DNA of 6,958 nucleotides from M3007 sp041160955. GTDB lineage: Bacteria > Bacteroidota > Bacteroidia > Chitinophagales > Saprospiraceae. Both the position numbers and the translations under genes were made by a program. Numbering within the stretch: position 1 is the first letter of the stretch; each line of letters opens with the position of its first letter. A model generated the notes under the pieces. That model worked only from the letters and a program-made list of their open reading frames with translations, made no database searches and was not told the origin of the DNA. Shown here piece after piece: positions 1 to 6,775 of this stretch. The stretch is from positions 1 to 6,958 of the forward strand of contig JBEAVK010000143.1 in the NCBI GenBank assembly GCA_041160955.1, in the 5' to 3' direction.

Positions 1-550
1 GAAACCTACAATTGGAGGCCACAAAATTTGGGCAAGTTCCACCTATGGCAACCAATACTCTTCTATTTTCATAAAGGCTTTCGGGATTTAAACTACCTGT
101 TAAATGGCATTTTTCCAAACGCACATTGGGTGCATTGAACAGGCTGATAGCAATCGAATAATCACCCATTGCGGGTGTTTGGAAGGATAATTTTTTAAGT
201 GTCACTTGACCTACATTTTGCAGCCAAATCAGATAATTAGTACTACTTGTAGCGGATGCACTATACAATAACACACTGCTGCTATCGCCATTTTCTGCTT
301 GAAATGTAACCGTCCTATTGGTATTTGAACCAGGAATTTGGTTGATGATAAACCGTTCGGTGTAAATACCAGGTCGGACATTAAAATTGACATTGCCCGA
401 AATACCTTGTGTGGACAAGGCTACCGCCGCTGCTGTAAAATTAGCAAAACTGGGTACTGTACCTCCAATGGTGTAGTTACCGTTGAGTTGAGCACTTGCT
501 TGGGTCAGCAGAAAAAGGAATAAAAAAGAAAAAACAAGTCGTGTCATGGT
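1..550 (-). CDS. Secreted beta-helix-type protein, N-terminal part (3' end outside window)
   Basis: The minus-strand reading frame is open from an ATG at 550-548 to the left edge, giving 183 visible residues and no stop, so the gene is cut by the window. The N-terminus is a clear Sec signal peptide: MTRLVFSFLFLFLLTQASAQ, with likely cleavage after ASA. The mature part is rich in Asn, Thr, Ser and short beta-like segments (YTIGG, VNFNVRPGIYTERF, VTLKKLSF, VRLEKCHLTG). This style is common in Bacteroidota proteins annotated as right-handed parallel beta-helix or pectinesterase-like surface proteins. Such proteins are often type IX secretion cargo with a C-terminal sorting domain, which would lie outside the window. 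The role is probably adhesion or extracellular polysaccharide binding, but no catalytic residues are visible. It is divergent from the TetR gene, so not in the same operon. I am sure it is a secreted CDS; the beta-helix assignment is an inference. Confidence 0.85.
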
Positions 551-561
551 GAAAAATTTAG

Positions 562-593
562 CAAAAATATATGGAGCAAAATACGCAAAATTA
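562..593 (-). promoter_or_regulatory. Candidate -7 boxes for the secreted-protein gene
   Basis: On the minus strand two matches to the Bacteroidota -7 consensus TAnnTTTG lie upstream of the ATG at 550: TAATTTTG (593-586) and TATTTTTG (569-562). The first leaves a leader of about 30 nt and is the more plausible; the second would give a leader of only a few nucleotides. Neither has a TTG box at the usual 19-21 bp spacing. In such AT-rich DNA these matches are weak evidence. Confidence 0.3.
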
Positions 594-675
594 TTAAATT
601 CCGGTGCAGATCTTTAATAATCGCCAGTGAAAATTTAATTTTCGTAAGCATTTTTTCCTTTTTTCGAAAAAAAAT

Positions 676-705
676 TTGCAAATCAAAATTACCACCCTAC
701 TTTTG
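676..705 (+). promoter_or_regulatory. Bacteroidota-type promoter of the TetR-hydrolase unit
   Basis: A TTG box at 676-678 is followed after 19 bp by TACTTTTG at 698-705, a full match to the Bacteroidota housekeeping promoter (-33 TTG, -7 TAnnTTTG) with standard spacing. Transcription would start around 710-712, inside the inverted repeat and only about 15 nt before the start codon at 726, so the mRNA would have a very short leader without a Shine-Dalgarno site. Confidence 0.72.
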
Positions 706-706
706 C

Positions 707-724
707 ATACTAAACGTTCAGTAT
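707..724 (+). promoter_or_regulatory. Probable TetR-family operator (18-bp inverted repeat)
   Basis: The sequence atactaaacgttcagtat is an almost perfect palindrome: its reverse complement differs at one symmetric pair of positions, and the core AACGTT is perfect. Half-sites of this kind (ACTrAACGTTyAGT) are typical of operators bound by TetR-family dimers. It begins two bases after the -7 box, covers the predicted transcription start and ends one base before the ATG of the TetR gene. A bound repressor should therefore block transcription of its own gene and of the hydrolase. The palindrome is seen; binding by the adjacent regulator is inferred. Confidence 0.75.
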
Positions 725-725
725 A

Positions 726-1283
726 ATGCCAATTCATAAAACAACACCAGCAGAAATTATTAAACAAAGTATTGTAGTGTTCCGGGCCAATGGCTATTAC
801 AGGACTACGATGAATGATTTGGCGCACGCAACGGGCTTAACCAAAGGCGTGTTTTATCATCATTTTACGAATAAAGAAGATGTAATGAAAAAGGCATTAC
901 AAGCAACTTCATTTTGGTTCGATAAGCATATTTTTAGCATAGCGGAAGACGAATTATTACCTGCACAGCAGCGGTTAATACAGATGACCGATGTCCTTTA
1001 CAACGCTTTTACACGTAGCACTGGCGGTTGTTTTTTTGCCAATACCATTTTAGAAACAGCACATGTAGAAGATACTTTTTTACCTGAAATAAACTACTTT
1101 TTTCAACGCTTCGACAACGCTTTATCCTTGATTTTTAAAGGAAAGTATCAAGGTGTCGAATTGGAAAATGTGGTGCAACAAACCATCGCCGAAATTGAAG
1201 GCACGATCATCCTGATGCAGTTGAAAAAAGACCCCAGCTTGTTAAAAAAGGCTTTGAACAACGTTTTGACGAAATTAGATTAA
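726..1283 (+). CDS. TetR/AcrR-family transcriptional repressor
   Basis: The protein has 185 residues, a normal length for a small TetR-family regulator. The N-terminal DNA-binding domain spans about residues 8-55. Its helix-turn-helix lies at about 28-47, TMNDLAHATGLTKGVFYHHF, closely matching the family signature (T..d.A..aGvskG.fYhHF), followed by NKEDV. The rest (about 60-185) is an all-helical ligand-binding and dimerisation domain with the GCFFANTILE segment seen in one common TetR C-terminal type. The ligand cannot be read from the sequence. The start at 726 is the only one that keeps the full N-terminal helix. An operator-like palindrome sits directly upstream, so it probably represses itself and the hydrolase that starts 18 bp after its stop. 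The family call is secure; the regulon is inferred. Confidence 0.94.
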   Translation: MPIHKTTPAEIIKQSIVVFRANGYYRTTMNDLAHATGLTKGVFYHHFTNKEDVMKKALQATSFWFDKHIFSIAEDELLPAQQRLIQMTDVLYNAFTRSTGGCFFANTILETAHVEDTFLPEINYFFQRFDNALSLIFKGKYQGVELENVVQQTIAEIEGTIILMQLKKDPSLLKKALNNVLTKLD

Positions 1284-1301
1284 TGCATCAAATTATAGGT
1301 T

Positions 1302-2207
1302 ATGACACAACAACAACAACAACAACTCCAAAAAGAGTCATTTACGGTACAATGTACCGATGGGGTAACGCTCCACGGTGTATTACTGATCCCCCAACAG
1401 CCCAAAGCTGTTGTCCAATTCAACAACGGAACAGCCACAAAGAAGGAGTTTTACCTGTCTTTTTTAGAATATGTGGCGGAGCATGGGTTTATTTGTTGCC
1501 TATGGGACTATCGGGGTAGTGGCGCATCGGCTGCGGTGGATATGCGCAACTGTGACTACACATTTAGTGATTATGGTTTGAAGGATATGCCAGCGATGAA
1601 GCAATATTTGAACCATCGGTTTCCGGAATTGCCTTTTTTGCTTTTAGGACACAGTGCTGGTGGTCAACAAGTAGGATTTATGCATAATTTGGAAGGCGTG
1701 AAAGGCATGGTCTGCTTTGCTGTTTCTACAGGTTATGCGCCGCACATGCCGTTAGGGTATCGGTTAAAGTCGCATTATTTCTTTTATATTTTTACACCGC
1801 TGAGTATTTTGTTAACAGGGTATATTAGTGCCAAAAGGTTTAAAATCATGGAAGATTTGCCTAAAAACGTGGTATTGGAGTGGCGTAATTGGTGTGCGCA
1901 CCAAGATTATTTTTTTCATGCTAAATTTGCAGGAAATACTTTACCAGTTGGTTCATTTAAAAACTATGATTTCCCGATTCATCTATTTTGGGCAGTTGAT
2001 GATACCATTTCCAATGAAAAAAATACGCATAACTATTGGAAACATATAAAAAGCAGTCGGCCTGTCGAAATGACCCGATATACTCCTCAAGAATTGGGTA
2101 TAAAAAACCTAGGCCATTTTGGCTTTTTCAAAAAAAGTAGAAAAAATGATATTTGGGCAGCAGCAGTGGGCAAATTAGAGGCGTTTCTTTCCGATGCCAC
2201 AAACTAA
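1302..2207 (+). CDS. Alpha/beta-hydrolase fold protein (COG4757-like)
   Basis: The protein has 301 residues and no signal peptide, so it is probably cytoplasmic. Visible fold landmarks are, in order: the oxyanion-side strand VVQFNNGTATKKEF (38-50), the motif CLWDYRGSGAS (66-76), the nucleophile elbow GHSAGG with Ser118, the acid-bearing strand LFWAVDDTIS with Asp233 or Asp234, and the catalytic His272 in GHFGFF. The Ser-Asp-His triad is thus complete. The overall pattern, especially the GHxGFF ending, resembles the predicted hydrolases of COG4757. The substrate is unknown; an ester or lipid-like molecule is plausible. The ATG at 1302 is the first in frame, since an in-frame TAG occurs at 1296-1298. 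Residues 3-8 are six Gln encoded by a (CAA)6 run. The gene follows the TetR gene with no room for a separate promoter, so it is likely its regulated target, for example a detoxification enzyme induced by the TetR ligand. Confidence 0.93.
   Translation: MTQQQQQQLQKESFTVQCTDGVTLHGVLLIPQQPKAVVQFNNGTATKKEFYLSFLEYVAEHGFICCLWDYRGSGASAAVDMRNCDYTFSDYGLKDMPAMKQYLNHRFPELPFLLLGHSAGGQQVGFMHNLEGVKGMVCFAVSTGYAPHMPLGYRLKSHYFFYIFTPLSILLTGYISAKRFKIMEDLPKNVVLEWRNWCAHQDYFFHAKFAGNTLPVGSFKNYDFPIHLFWAVDDTISNEKNTHNYWKHIKSSRPVEMTRYTPQELGIKNLGHFGFFKKSRKNDIWAAAVGKLEAFLSDATN
1308..1325 (+). repeat. (CAA)6 microsatellite coding for poly-Gln
   Basis: Six consecutive CAA codons directly follow the ATG and one Thr codon of the hydrolase gene. 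The unit is three bases, so slippage would change the Gln count but not the reading frame. The A-rich, unstructured start may also help ribosome loading in a genome that lacks Shine-Dalgarno sites. Confidence 0.9.
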
Positions 2208-2360
2208 AAGCAATTGATCCTTTTCTCAAATTTGTAGGCGGAAAAGACCAAGTTCAAAATGACAATTAATTGTGTCCAAATACTTATTAATTTTTTTTCT
2301 TAAAAAAAACCAAAACTCGTTTACCTTTGGCAATTCTAATGCAATAAACATTCAATATTC
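2208..2360 (+). promoter_or_regulatory. Intergenic region with sigma-gene promoter block
   Basis: This 153-bp AT-rich spacer separates the hydrolase from the sigma-factor gene. It holds a 12-bp perfect palindrome, acaattaattgt (2262-2273), and a T8-CTT-A8 stretch (2291-2309) that could form a weak AT-only hairpin. It also holds TACCTTTG (2322-2329), a full match to the Bacteroidota -7 consensus. No TTG lies at the -33 position; the A-tract sits there instead. Transcription would start near 2335, leaving about 25 nt of leader. That leader ends with gcaataaacattcaatatt (2341-2359), which recurs at 6787-6805. No convincing GC-rich terminator for the hydrolase unit is visible. Confidence 0.5.
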
Positions 2361-2969
2361 ATGGCCAAAGGCTCGTGGTTCAGTTACAAAAAACCAACCC
2401 CAAAATACGAGAGCAATGAACAGTTATTTGTAGGCTTACAAAAATTAGAGACTGCGGCTATTGTATTACTTCAAACCAAAGCCTTAGCAACGGTGCAGCA
2501 GTTGGTTAAGGGGTATGGTTTATCGAGTGTTGAGGCAGAAGATATTTTAAACAGAAGTACGGTGATTTTTCTTCAAAAAATTGAAGATGGTTCTTACCTG
2601 TTTCAGGGGCATGCGCCCTCTACTTACCTCATAGAAATAGCCAAACGATTGGCGTTGATGGCAACACGGACTCAAAAGAAATCTGCTGAACCATTGGATA
2701 ACTATGAACATTTGCACGACGAGACTTGGGAGACGGAACAAAAGCAACGAGAAGCCGCCGAAATGACGCGACAACTACTCACTCAACTGGGCGAACCCTG
2801 CCAACAGGTAGTTCGGCTGCATCATATTGATGGCTATAGCGACGAAGAGGTAATTCAAGGTAAAATGACGCGATACACAACCGCCGACTCACTTAAAATG
2901 AAACGCAGTGATTGTATGAAGAAATTGATACAATTAGGAGCGCAATGGAGGACTTTAATCAATACATGA
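2361..2969 (+). CDS. ECF-like sigma-70 family RNA polymerase sigma factor
   Basis: The 202-residue protein has the two-domain layout of ECF sigma factors. Region 2 spans about 25-103; EAEDILNRSTVIFLQKI matches the acidic region 2.1-2.2, and GHAPSTYLIEIAKRLALM matches the -10 recognition helix area (compare w.yl..iArnla). After a charged linker (about 104-130), region 4 spans about 131-192: LLTQLGEPCQQVVRLHHIDG, then a helix-turn-helix built from YSDEEVIQGKMTRYTTADSL and KMKRSDCMKKL. The C-terminal motif resembles the region 4.2 ending SRaRkkL but is divergent. It would direct RNA polymerase to a small regulon, probably under control of the overlapping downstream membrane protein. The start at 2361 lies two bases after the shared leader element and about 30 bp after a -7 box. 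The gene overlaps the next gene by about 25 bp. I am confident it is sigma-like; the ECF subgroup is not assigned. Confidence 0.87.
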   Translation: MAKGSWFSYKKPTPKYESNEQLFVGLQKLETAAIVLLQTKALATVQQLVKGYGLSSVEAEDILNRSTVIFLQKIEDGSYLFQGHAPSTYLIEIAKRLALMATRTQKKSAEPLDNYEHLHDETWETEQKQREAAEMTRQLLTQLGEPCQQVVRLHHIDGYSDEEVIQGKMTRYTTADSLKMKRSDCMKKLIQLGAQWRTLINT

Positions 2970-2998
2970 ACATGGAAGACTTTAATCAATATTTGAAC
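2945..2998 (+). repeat. 27-bp tandem duplication at the sigma/membrane-protein junction
   Basis: Two adjacent 27-bp units (2945-2971 and 2972-2998) differ at three positions. In the membrane-protein frame they read MEDFNQYMN and MEDFNQYLN. In the sigma frame both units encode a similar tail (WRTLINT or WKTLINI) and both contain a TGA at the same offset. The unit therefore spans the region where the end of the sigma gene overlaps the start of the next gene, and each copy supplies its own ATG and its own stop. Confidence 0.92.
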
Positions 2999-3817
2999 AA
3001 TGACAGCCCCAAGGAAACCCGCGATGCAGCCCAGAAAGTAAAGGAAGGATTAACCGCCTTGCGGATAGAAGAAAAAGTAAAAGCAGCGGCGGCCGAACGT
3101 GCTTCTTTGCATCGAAAAAGCATTTGGCGATGGATATTTACCGCTGCCGTACTTGTTGTAATGATGGGTGCGGTTTTGCTATTTTGGCGTATTTCAGCCA
3201 CCAAAACACTGCCTGCGATAGAAACAATGCCCGTAACAGCACCGCAACAAGAGGCCATAGAACCTCAACCATTGCCCACTCCACCGCCGCCACAAAAGCA
3301 GACAACCACTCCACCGAGCAGCCCCATGGCTCAAGCGGAGCCAGCCCCGCCCCGCTATGCTGCCCCACAGGTCATGCTACGCGGAGGAGACGATACCAAC
3401 ACCAATGCTGCTCAGTTGCTGCTCAACCAAATTTGGTACACCGATTACCCATTTAAAAACCGCTCTGCCGGAGGAGTCTTCACCGAGTCCGATCAGTTGT
3501 TAAAAGCACGTAATTTTGCAGATGCCTATATCCAGTTGCAACGATTGGAGCGAAAAATGCCCCAAAACGATACCCTTCGCTACCTAAAAGGGTATTGCCT
3601 AATGGAATTGGGACAGGGCGCAGAAGCACTCCCCTATTTGGAATCCTTGCAAGGTCATATCCCTGCTTGGGATGCACAATTGGAATGGTACCGCGGTTTA
3701 AGTTTGTTGCAATCGGGTAAAAAGGAAGCCGCTTTATCGCTGTTTATGCAAATTGCAAACCGTGGGCAATCTCCATACAACGCTTTTGGAAAGAAAGCGG
3801 TGAAAATAATGAAATAA
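2945..3817 (+). CDS. Single-pass membrane protein with outer TPR-like domain; candidate anti-sigma factor
   Basis: The protein has 290 residues when started at 2945. The cytoplasmic N-terminus (about 1-58) is charged and helical (SPKETRDAAQKVKEG, RIEEKVKAAAAERASLHRKS) and could hold the sigma factor, although no zinc-binding anti-sigma motif is visible. A transmembrane helix follows at about 60-81 (IWRWIFTAAVLVVMMGAVLL), preceded by RK and WR, which predicts N-in/C-out topology. Next is a Pro/Gln/Thr-rich linker (about 90-141, with PTPPPP) and then TPR-like helical pairs at about 182-274 (NFADAYIQLQRLE, LKGYCLMELGQGAEALPYLESL, YRGLSLLQSGKKEAALSLF). The start is uncertain: ATG 2945 has AGGAG four bases before it, ATG 2966 forms an ATGA overlap with the sigma stop, ATG 2972 begins the second repeat copy, and an upstream ATG at 2912 is in frame but less likely. 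Tight overlap with the sigma gene suggests translational coupling. The anti-sigma role is inferred from position and topology. Confidence 0.84.
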   Translation: MEDFNQYMNMEDFNQYLNNDSPKETRDAAQKVKEGLTALRIEEKVKAAAAERASLHRKSIWRWIFTAAVLVVMMGAVLLFWRISATKTLPAIETMPVTAPQQEAIEPQPLPTPPPPQKQTTTPPSSPMAQAEPAPPRYAAPQVMLRGGDDTNTNAAQLLLNQIWYTDYPFKNRSAGGVFTESDQLLKARNFADAYIQLQRLERKMPQNDTLRYLKGYCLMELGQGAEALPYLESLQGHIPAWDAQLEWYRGLSLLQSGKKEAALSLFMQIANRGQSPYNAFGKKAVKIMK

Positions 3818-3818
3818 T

Positions 3819-3907
3819 GCACGTAATGGGTTGAATATATTGGGTTAAATTACTGATTTTCAGGGTATTCCAAGGATATCCTATCTGAAATTTAATCCGT
3901 TACTTGC
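3819..3907 (+). promoter_or_regulatory. Large inverted repeat/hairpin ahead of the CHAT gene
   Basis: The spacer between the membrane-protein and CHAT genes folds on itself. Positions 3819-3836 can pair with 3890-3907 over 18 bp with one mismatch and three G-U pairs, which points to an RNA structure rather than a DNA operator. An inner stem, 3858-3863 with 3884-3890, lies within the loop. TGGGTTGAAT (3827-3836) and TGGGTTAAAT (3841-3850) are direct repeats, and either can pair with the same downstream arm, so two exclusive structures are possible. No TAnnTTTG box is visible here. After the stem come 15 bases and then T7 directly before the ATG. It could be an attenuator, an mRNA-processing site or a translation-control element. 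The T-run is too far from the stem for a classical terminator. Confidence 0.5.
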
Positions 3908-3929
3908 GTAAAACAAAAAACCTTTTTTT

Positions 3930-6749
3930 ATGCGCTATATTCTAATTACCTTGCTTTGCACCCCATTTTTCGCGCTTGCGCAAACACCTCAACCCACCAC
4001 TAATCCGCAAGTAGATAGCCTAATTCTAGTATCCAGAGACAATACCAGCGAGCAAAATTTTGAGCAGGCATTAGCAACGAGCGCCGCTGCGGAGCAGTTG
4101 GCCCGCGCCTGTTGCGGCACAGAATCGCTGGATTATGGTAATGCCTGTTTTAACCAAGGCAGGGTGCGTTATTTTACAGGCGATTTCGATGACGCACTAC
4201 CTTGGTACCTGCAATCGAAAGACATTCGTAAAAAAATATTAGGCGATATGCACCCCGATTATGGCAAGAGCCTCAATAATACAGCAGTGTTATATGAAGA
4301 ACTGGGACTGTATAAAAAAGCAGAACTGCTGTACCTTGAGGCATTGAATATTCGAGAAAAAACAGCAGGCAAAGAAAGCGCTACTTATGCGGCTACCTTG
4401 GGTAATTTGAGTAGCTTATACGAGAATTTGGGGGAATATGAGCAAGCAGAAAAATTAGGCATCGAAGCCAAAAACACACGGGAACGTATATTGGGCAAGG
4501 AACACCCTGATTATGCGACCATCCTAAACAATTTAGCAAATTTGTATTACGATACGGGTAATTACCCCAAAGCAGAAGCGTATTACCTCGAGTCAAAGAC
4601 CCTCAGAGAAACAGCACAGGATACGGAAAGCGAAGATTATTTGGCGGGATTGGATAATTTGGGTGCTTTATACTATACAACAGACAATTTTGAACTAGCC
4701 GAAATGTATTATACCAAAGTCTTGAATATGCGAAAAAAAATGTTCGGTGAAACAAATGCTAATTACCTACTCAGCCTAAATCATTTGGCTGAATTAAATC
4801 GGCGTATGAGGCGTTGGGAATTATCGGATAGTATTTTCACTACATTAATACAACTTAGTGAACAGGTGTTGGGCAAAGAACACTTAGACTATGCTAGATA
4901 TCTTCAAAGTTATGCCCAACTTTTTTTTTATAAAGAAGAATATGCCACGGCAATCACTTTTAATTTAGAAGCCAAAGCCATACTAGAAAAACATGTAGGC
5001 AAGGATCATATTCTTTACCTGACTAACTTAGGTAAATTATTGAGGGCTTACTTCGCGATGAAGGATTTCACGAATGCCAAACTTTTTTTAGAGGAGTTGT
5101 CCGAATTAAAAAAGCACCACTTACTTTCGGCCTCGCGGTACATGTCGGAAAGAGAACTCTACTTATTTACCGAAGATCTCCATGACAATACCGTGAAAGA
5201 AACAACTTTTATACCATCGCTCCGAGAATGTGCGAGCACCTGCTACGACAATATCCTTTTTTATAAAGGATTTTTATTGAATGGTTTGCTACAAAAGGAC
5301 GATCTGATAAAAAGCCATCCCGAAACAGCCGATATATCTGAACAGCTGCAAGCCCTTCACCGCCAATTAGGCATCTTATATGCTCTTCCCTCAGATCAAC
5401 AAGGCAAACTGGCTGCCTTGGAAGAAAAAGCCAATGCGTTGGAGAAAGTGTTAGTAGCACAGATAACAGGGCTTGATATTGCCCTAAAGCAAGTCAACTG
5501 GCAGGAAGTGCAGGCGCAGTTGCAACTCGGCGAAGCGGCGGTGGAGTTTACGCGGTATCCTTATTATGCTATTCAGAGCAACAATAGTATGCTGTATGCG
5601 GCGGTAGTGTTGCTCCCCAATGCAACCCAGCCGATTTTTATTCCGCTTTTTGAAGAACAACAACTGGCTGCCCTTTTTCAAACCAATGAAAAACCATCGC
5701 CCGATTTTATTAATACCTTATATAAATCAGGACAAAAAGACAATCAACTGTACCAATTCATTTGGCAACCGCTCGAAGCAGCACTCGCTGGTGTACACAC
5801 CGTATATCACGCGCCAGATGGTCTGCTCCATCGACTGAACCTCGGGGCGATTCCAAACAAGGAAGGAAAAACTATGGCGGAATCGTACCGATTGGTAGCC
5901 CTAAGTAGTACCCGACAACTGGTTACCACCAAACAAAGTACACACCAAATACCCGCATCACCTACCGCGCTGCTTTATGGTGGGATAACTTACGAGTCCA
6001 ACCTCGCTATGTCCACGCCCTCCTCACCCGCTACCGAACTAAACCGCCAACGGGGCTTCGATTTTGCACAAACAGATTCCACTTTGCGCGGTAACGACTG
6101 GAAATACTTGCCTTGGACCAAAGTTGAAATCAATGAAGTGGGTGATTTATTGGAAAAAACAGGATTTTCTACGACCCTGTACAATGGCCTGAACGCTACG
6201 GAAGAATCTATTAAGGCGATAAATTCGCCAAGCGTATTACACCTCGCCACCCATGGTTATTTTTTCCCAGATCCAAAGGCCATAAAAAAAGATCAAGTAC
6301 AAGCGGGTGCTGCCTTTAAACTTTCCGAGTATCCGATGATCCGCGCCGGTATGATATTGGCTGTTGCCAACCACGCTTGGAAAACAGGAATACCCCTGCG
6401 CCCAAACATGGAAGACGGTATCCTCACTGCTTACGAGGCCAGTCAATTGCACTTAAAAAACACAGAATTGGTGGTGCTGTCGGCCTGCGAAACGGGTCTC
6501 GGCGAAATACAGAGTAACGAGGGTGTTTATGGTTTACAACGCGCCTTCAAAATTGCGGGAGCGCGGTACCTCATCATGTCTTTGTGGCAGGTACCCGATT
6601 TTCAGGCGCAGGTATTTATGACCGCGTTTTATACCCATTGGCTGGAAGACAAACAAAGTATTCCCGATGCATTCAGAGCAGCGCAGTCGGATATGCGGAC
6701 GCAATACGGCGATCCGTTCCTTTGGGCGGGTTTTGTGCTGGTGGAATAA
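3930..6749 (+). CDS. Exported TPR-CHAT caspase-like protein
   Basis: The 939-residue protein starts with a signal peptide, MRYILITLLCTPFFALAQ, with likely cleavage after ALA, so it should act outside the cytoplasm. Residues about 64-395 hold roughly eight TPR units of about 42 residues of the kinesin-light-chain type (for example EHPDYATILNNLANLYYDTG and NYPKAEAYYLESKTLRE). A helical linker follows (about 396-525). The CHAT domain (about 530-939) shows DGLLHRLNLGAIP (630-642), the catalytic His775 in HLATHG, the catalytic Cys853 in LSACETGLGE, and the usual ending DPFLWAGFVLVE. CHAT domains are clan CD cysteine peptidases related to caspases and separase, and both dyad residues are present, so it is probably an active protease. 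Its substrate is unknown. It lies 112 bp after the membrane protein and reads in the same direction, so it is likely part of the same sigma-factor cassette. No SD site is visible before the ATG, only T7. Confidence 0.96.
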   Translation: MRYILITLLCTPFFALAQTPQPTTNPQVDSLILVSRDNTSEQNFEQALATSAAAEQLARACCGTESLDYGNACFNQGRVRYFTGDFDDALPWYLQSKDIRKKILGDMHPDYGKSLNNTAVLYEELGLYKKAELLYLEALNIREKTAGKESATYAATLGNLSSLYENLGEYEQAEKLGIEAKNTRERILGKEHPDYATILNNLANLYYDTGNYPKAEAYYLESKTLRETAQDTESEDYLAGLDNLGALYYTTDNFELAEMYYTKVLNMRKKMFGETNANYLLSLNHLAELNRRMRRWELSDSIFTTLIQLSEQVLGKEHLDYARYLQSYAQLFFYKEEYATAITFNLEAKAILEKHVGKDHILYLTNLGKLLRAYFAMKDFTNAKLFLEELSELKKHHLLSASRYMSERELYLFTEDLHDNTVKETTFIPSLRECASTCYDNILFYKGFLLNGLLQKDDLIKSHPETADISEQLQALHRQLGILYALPSDQQGKLAALEEKANALEKVLVAQITGLDIALKQVNWQEVQAQLQLGEAAVEFTRYPYYAIQSNNSMLYAAVVLLPNATQPIFIPLFEEQQLAALFQTNEKPSPDFINTLYKSGQKDNQLYQFIWQPLEAALAGVHTVYHAPDGLLHRLNLGAIPNKEGKTMAESYRLVALSSTRQLVTTKQSTHQIPASPTALLYGGITYESNLAMSTPSSPATELNRQRGFDFAQTDSTLRGNDWKYLPWTKVEINEVGDLLEKTGFSTTLYNGLNATEESIKAINSPSVLHLATHGYFFPDPKAIKKDQVQAGAAFKLSEYPMIRAGMILAVANHAWKTGIPLRPNMEDGILTAYEASQLHLKNTELVVLSACETGLGEIQSNEGVYGLQRAFKIAGARYLIMSLWQVPDFQAQVFMTAFYTHWLEDKQSIPDAFRAAQSDMRTQYGDPFLWAGFVLVE

Positions 6750-6754
6750 AAAAT

Positions 6755-6775
6755 GGTGAGTAGTACTTACTTTTT
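6755..6775 (+). terminator. Weak candidate terminator after the CHAT gene
   Basis: Five bases after the CHAT stop, GGTGAG and CTTACT can form a stem of 6-7 bp with two or more G-U pairs and a small loop, followed directly by T5. It is low in GC, so a weak terminator at best. The same bases overlap a promoter-like TACTTTTTG (6768-6776), so the two readings compete. Confidence 0.3.

Noticed and set aside
338..523. Plus-strand 61-codon ORF
   Set aside because: It lies antisense to the secreted-protein gene, whose frame has a signal peptide and family-like beta strands. The antisense product shows no recognisable features.
1283..1519. Plus-strand ORF whose ATG overlaps the TetR stop (TAATG), suggesting coupled translation
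   Set aside because: It is out of frame with the hydrolase and its product is a low-complexity poly-Thr stretch from the CAA run. The hydrolase frame carries the complete catalytic triad.
2291..2309. T8-CTT-A8 hairpin as a rho-independent terminator of the hydrolase unit
   Set aside because: The stem has no G-C pairs and would be very unstable. An A-tract that is part of the sigma promoter is the better reading.
3124..3456. Overlapping 110-codon plus-strand ORF in the Pro-rich region
   Set aside because: It is an alternate-frame reading of the GC-richer Pro/Gln linker of the membrane protein, and its product is low-complexity with no domain.
2361..6749. Type III-E CRISPR (Craspase) locus, because of TPR-CHAT plus sigma factor
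   Set aside because: There is no gRAMP/Cas7-11 gene, no CRISPR repeats and no Csx30/Csx31-like gene in the window, and the CHAT protein has a signal peptide. Only the three-part logic is similar.
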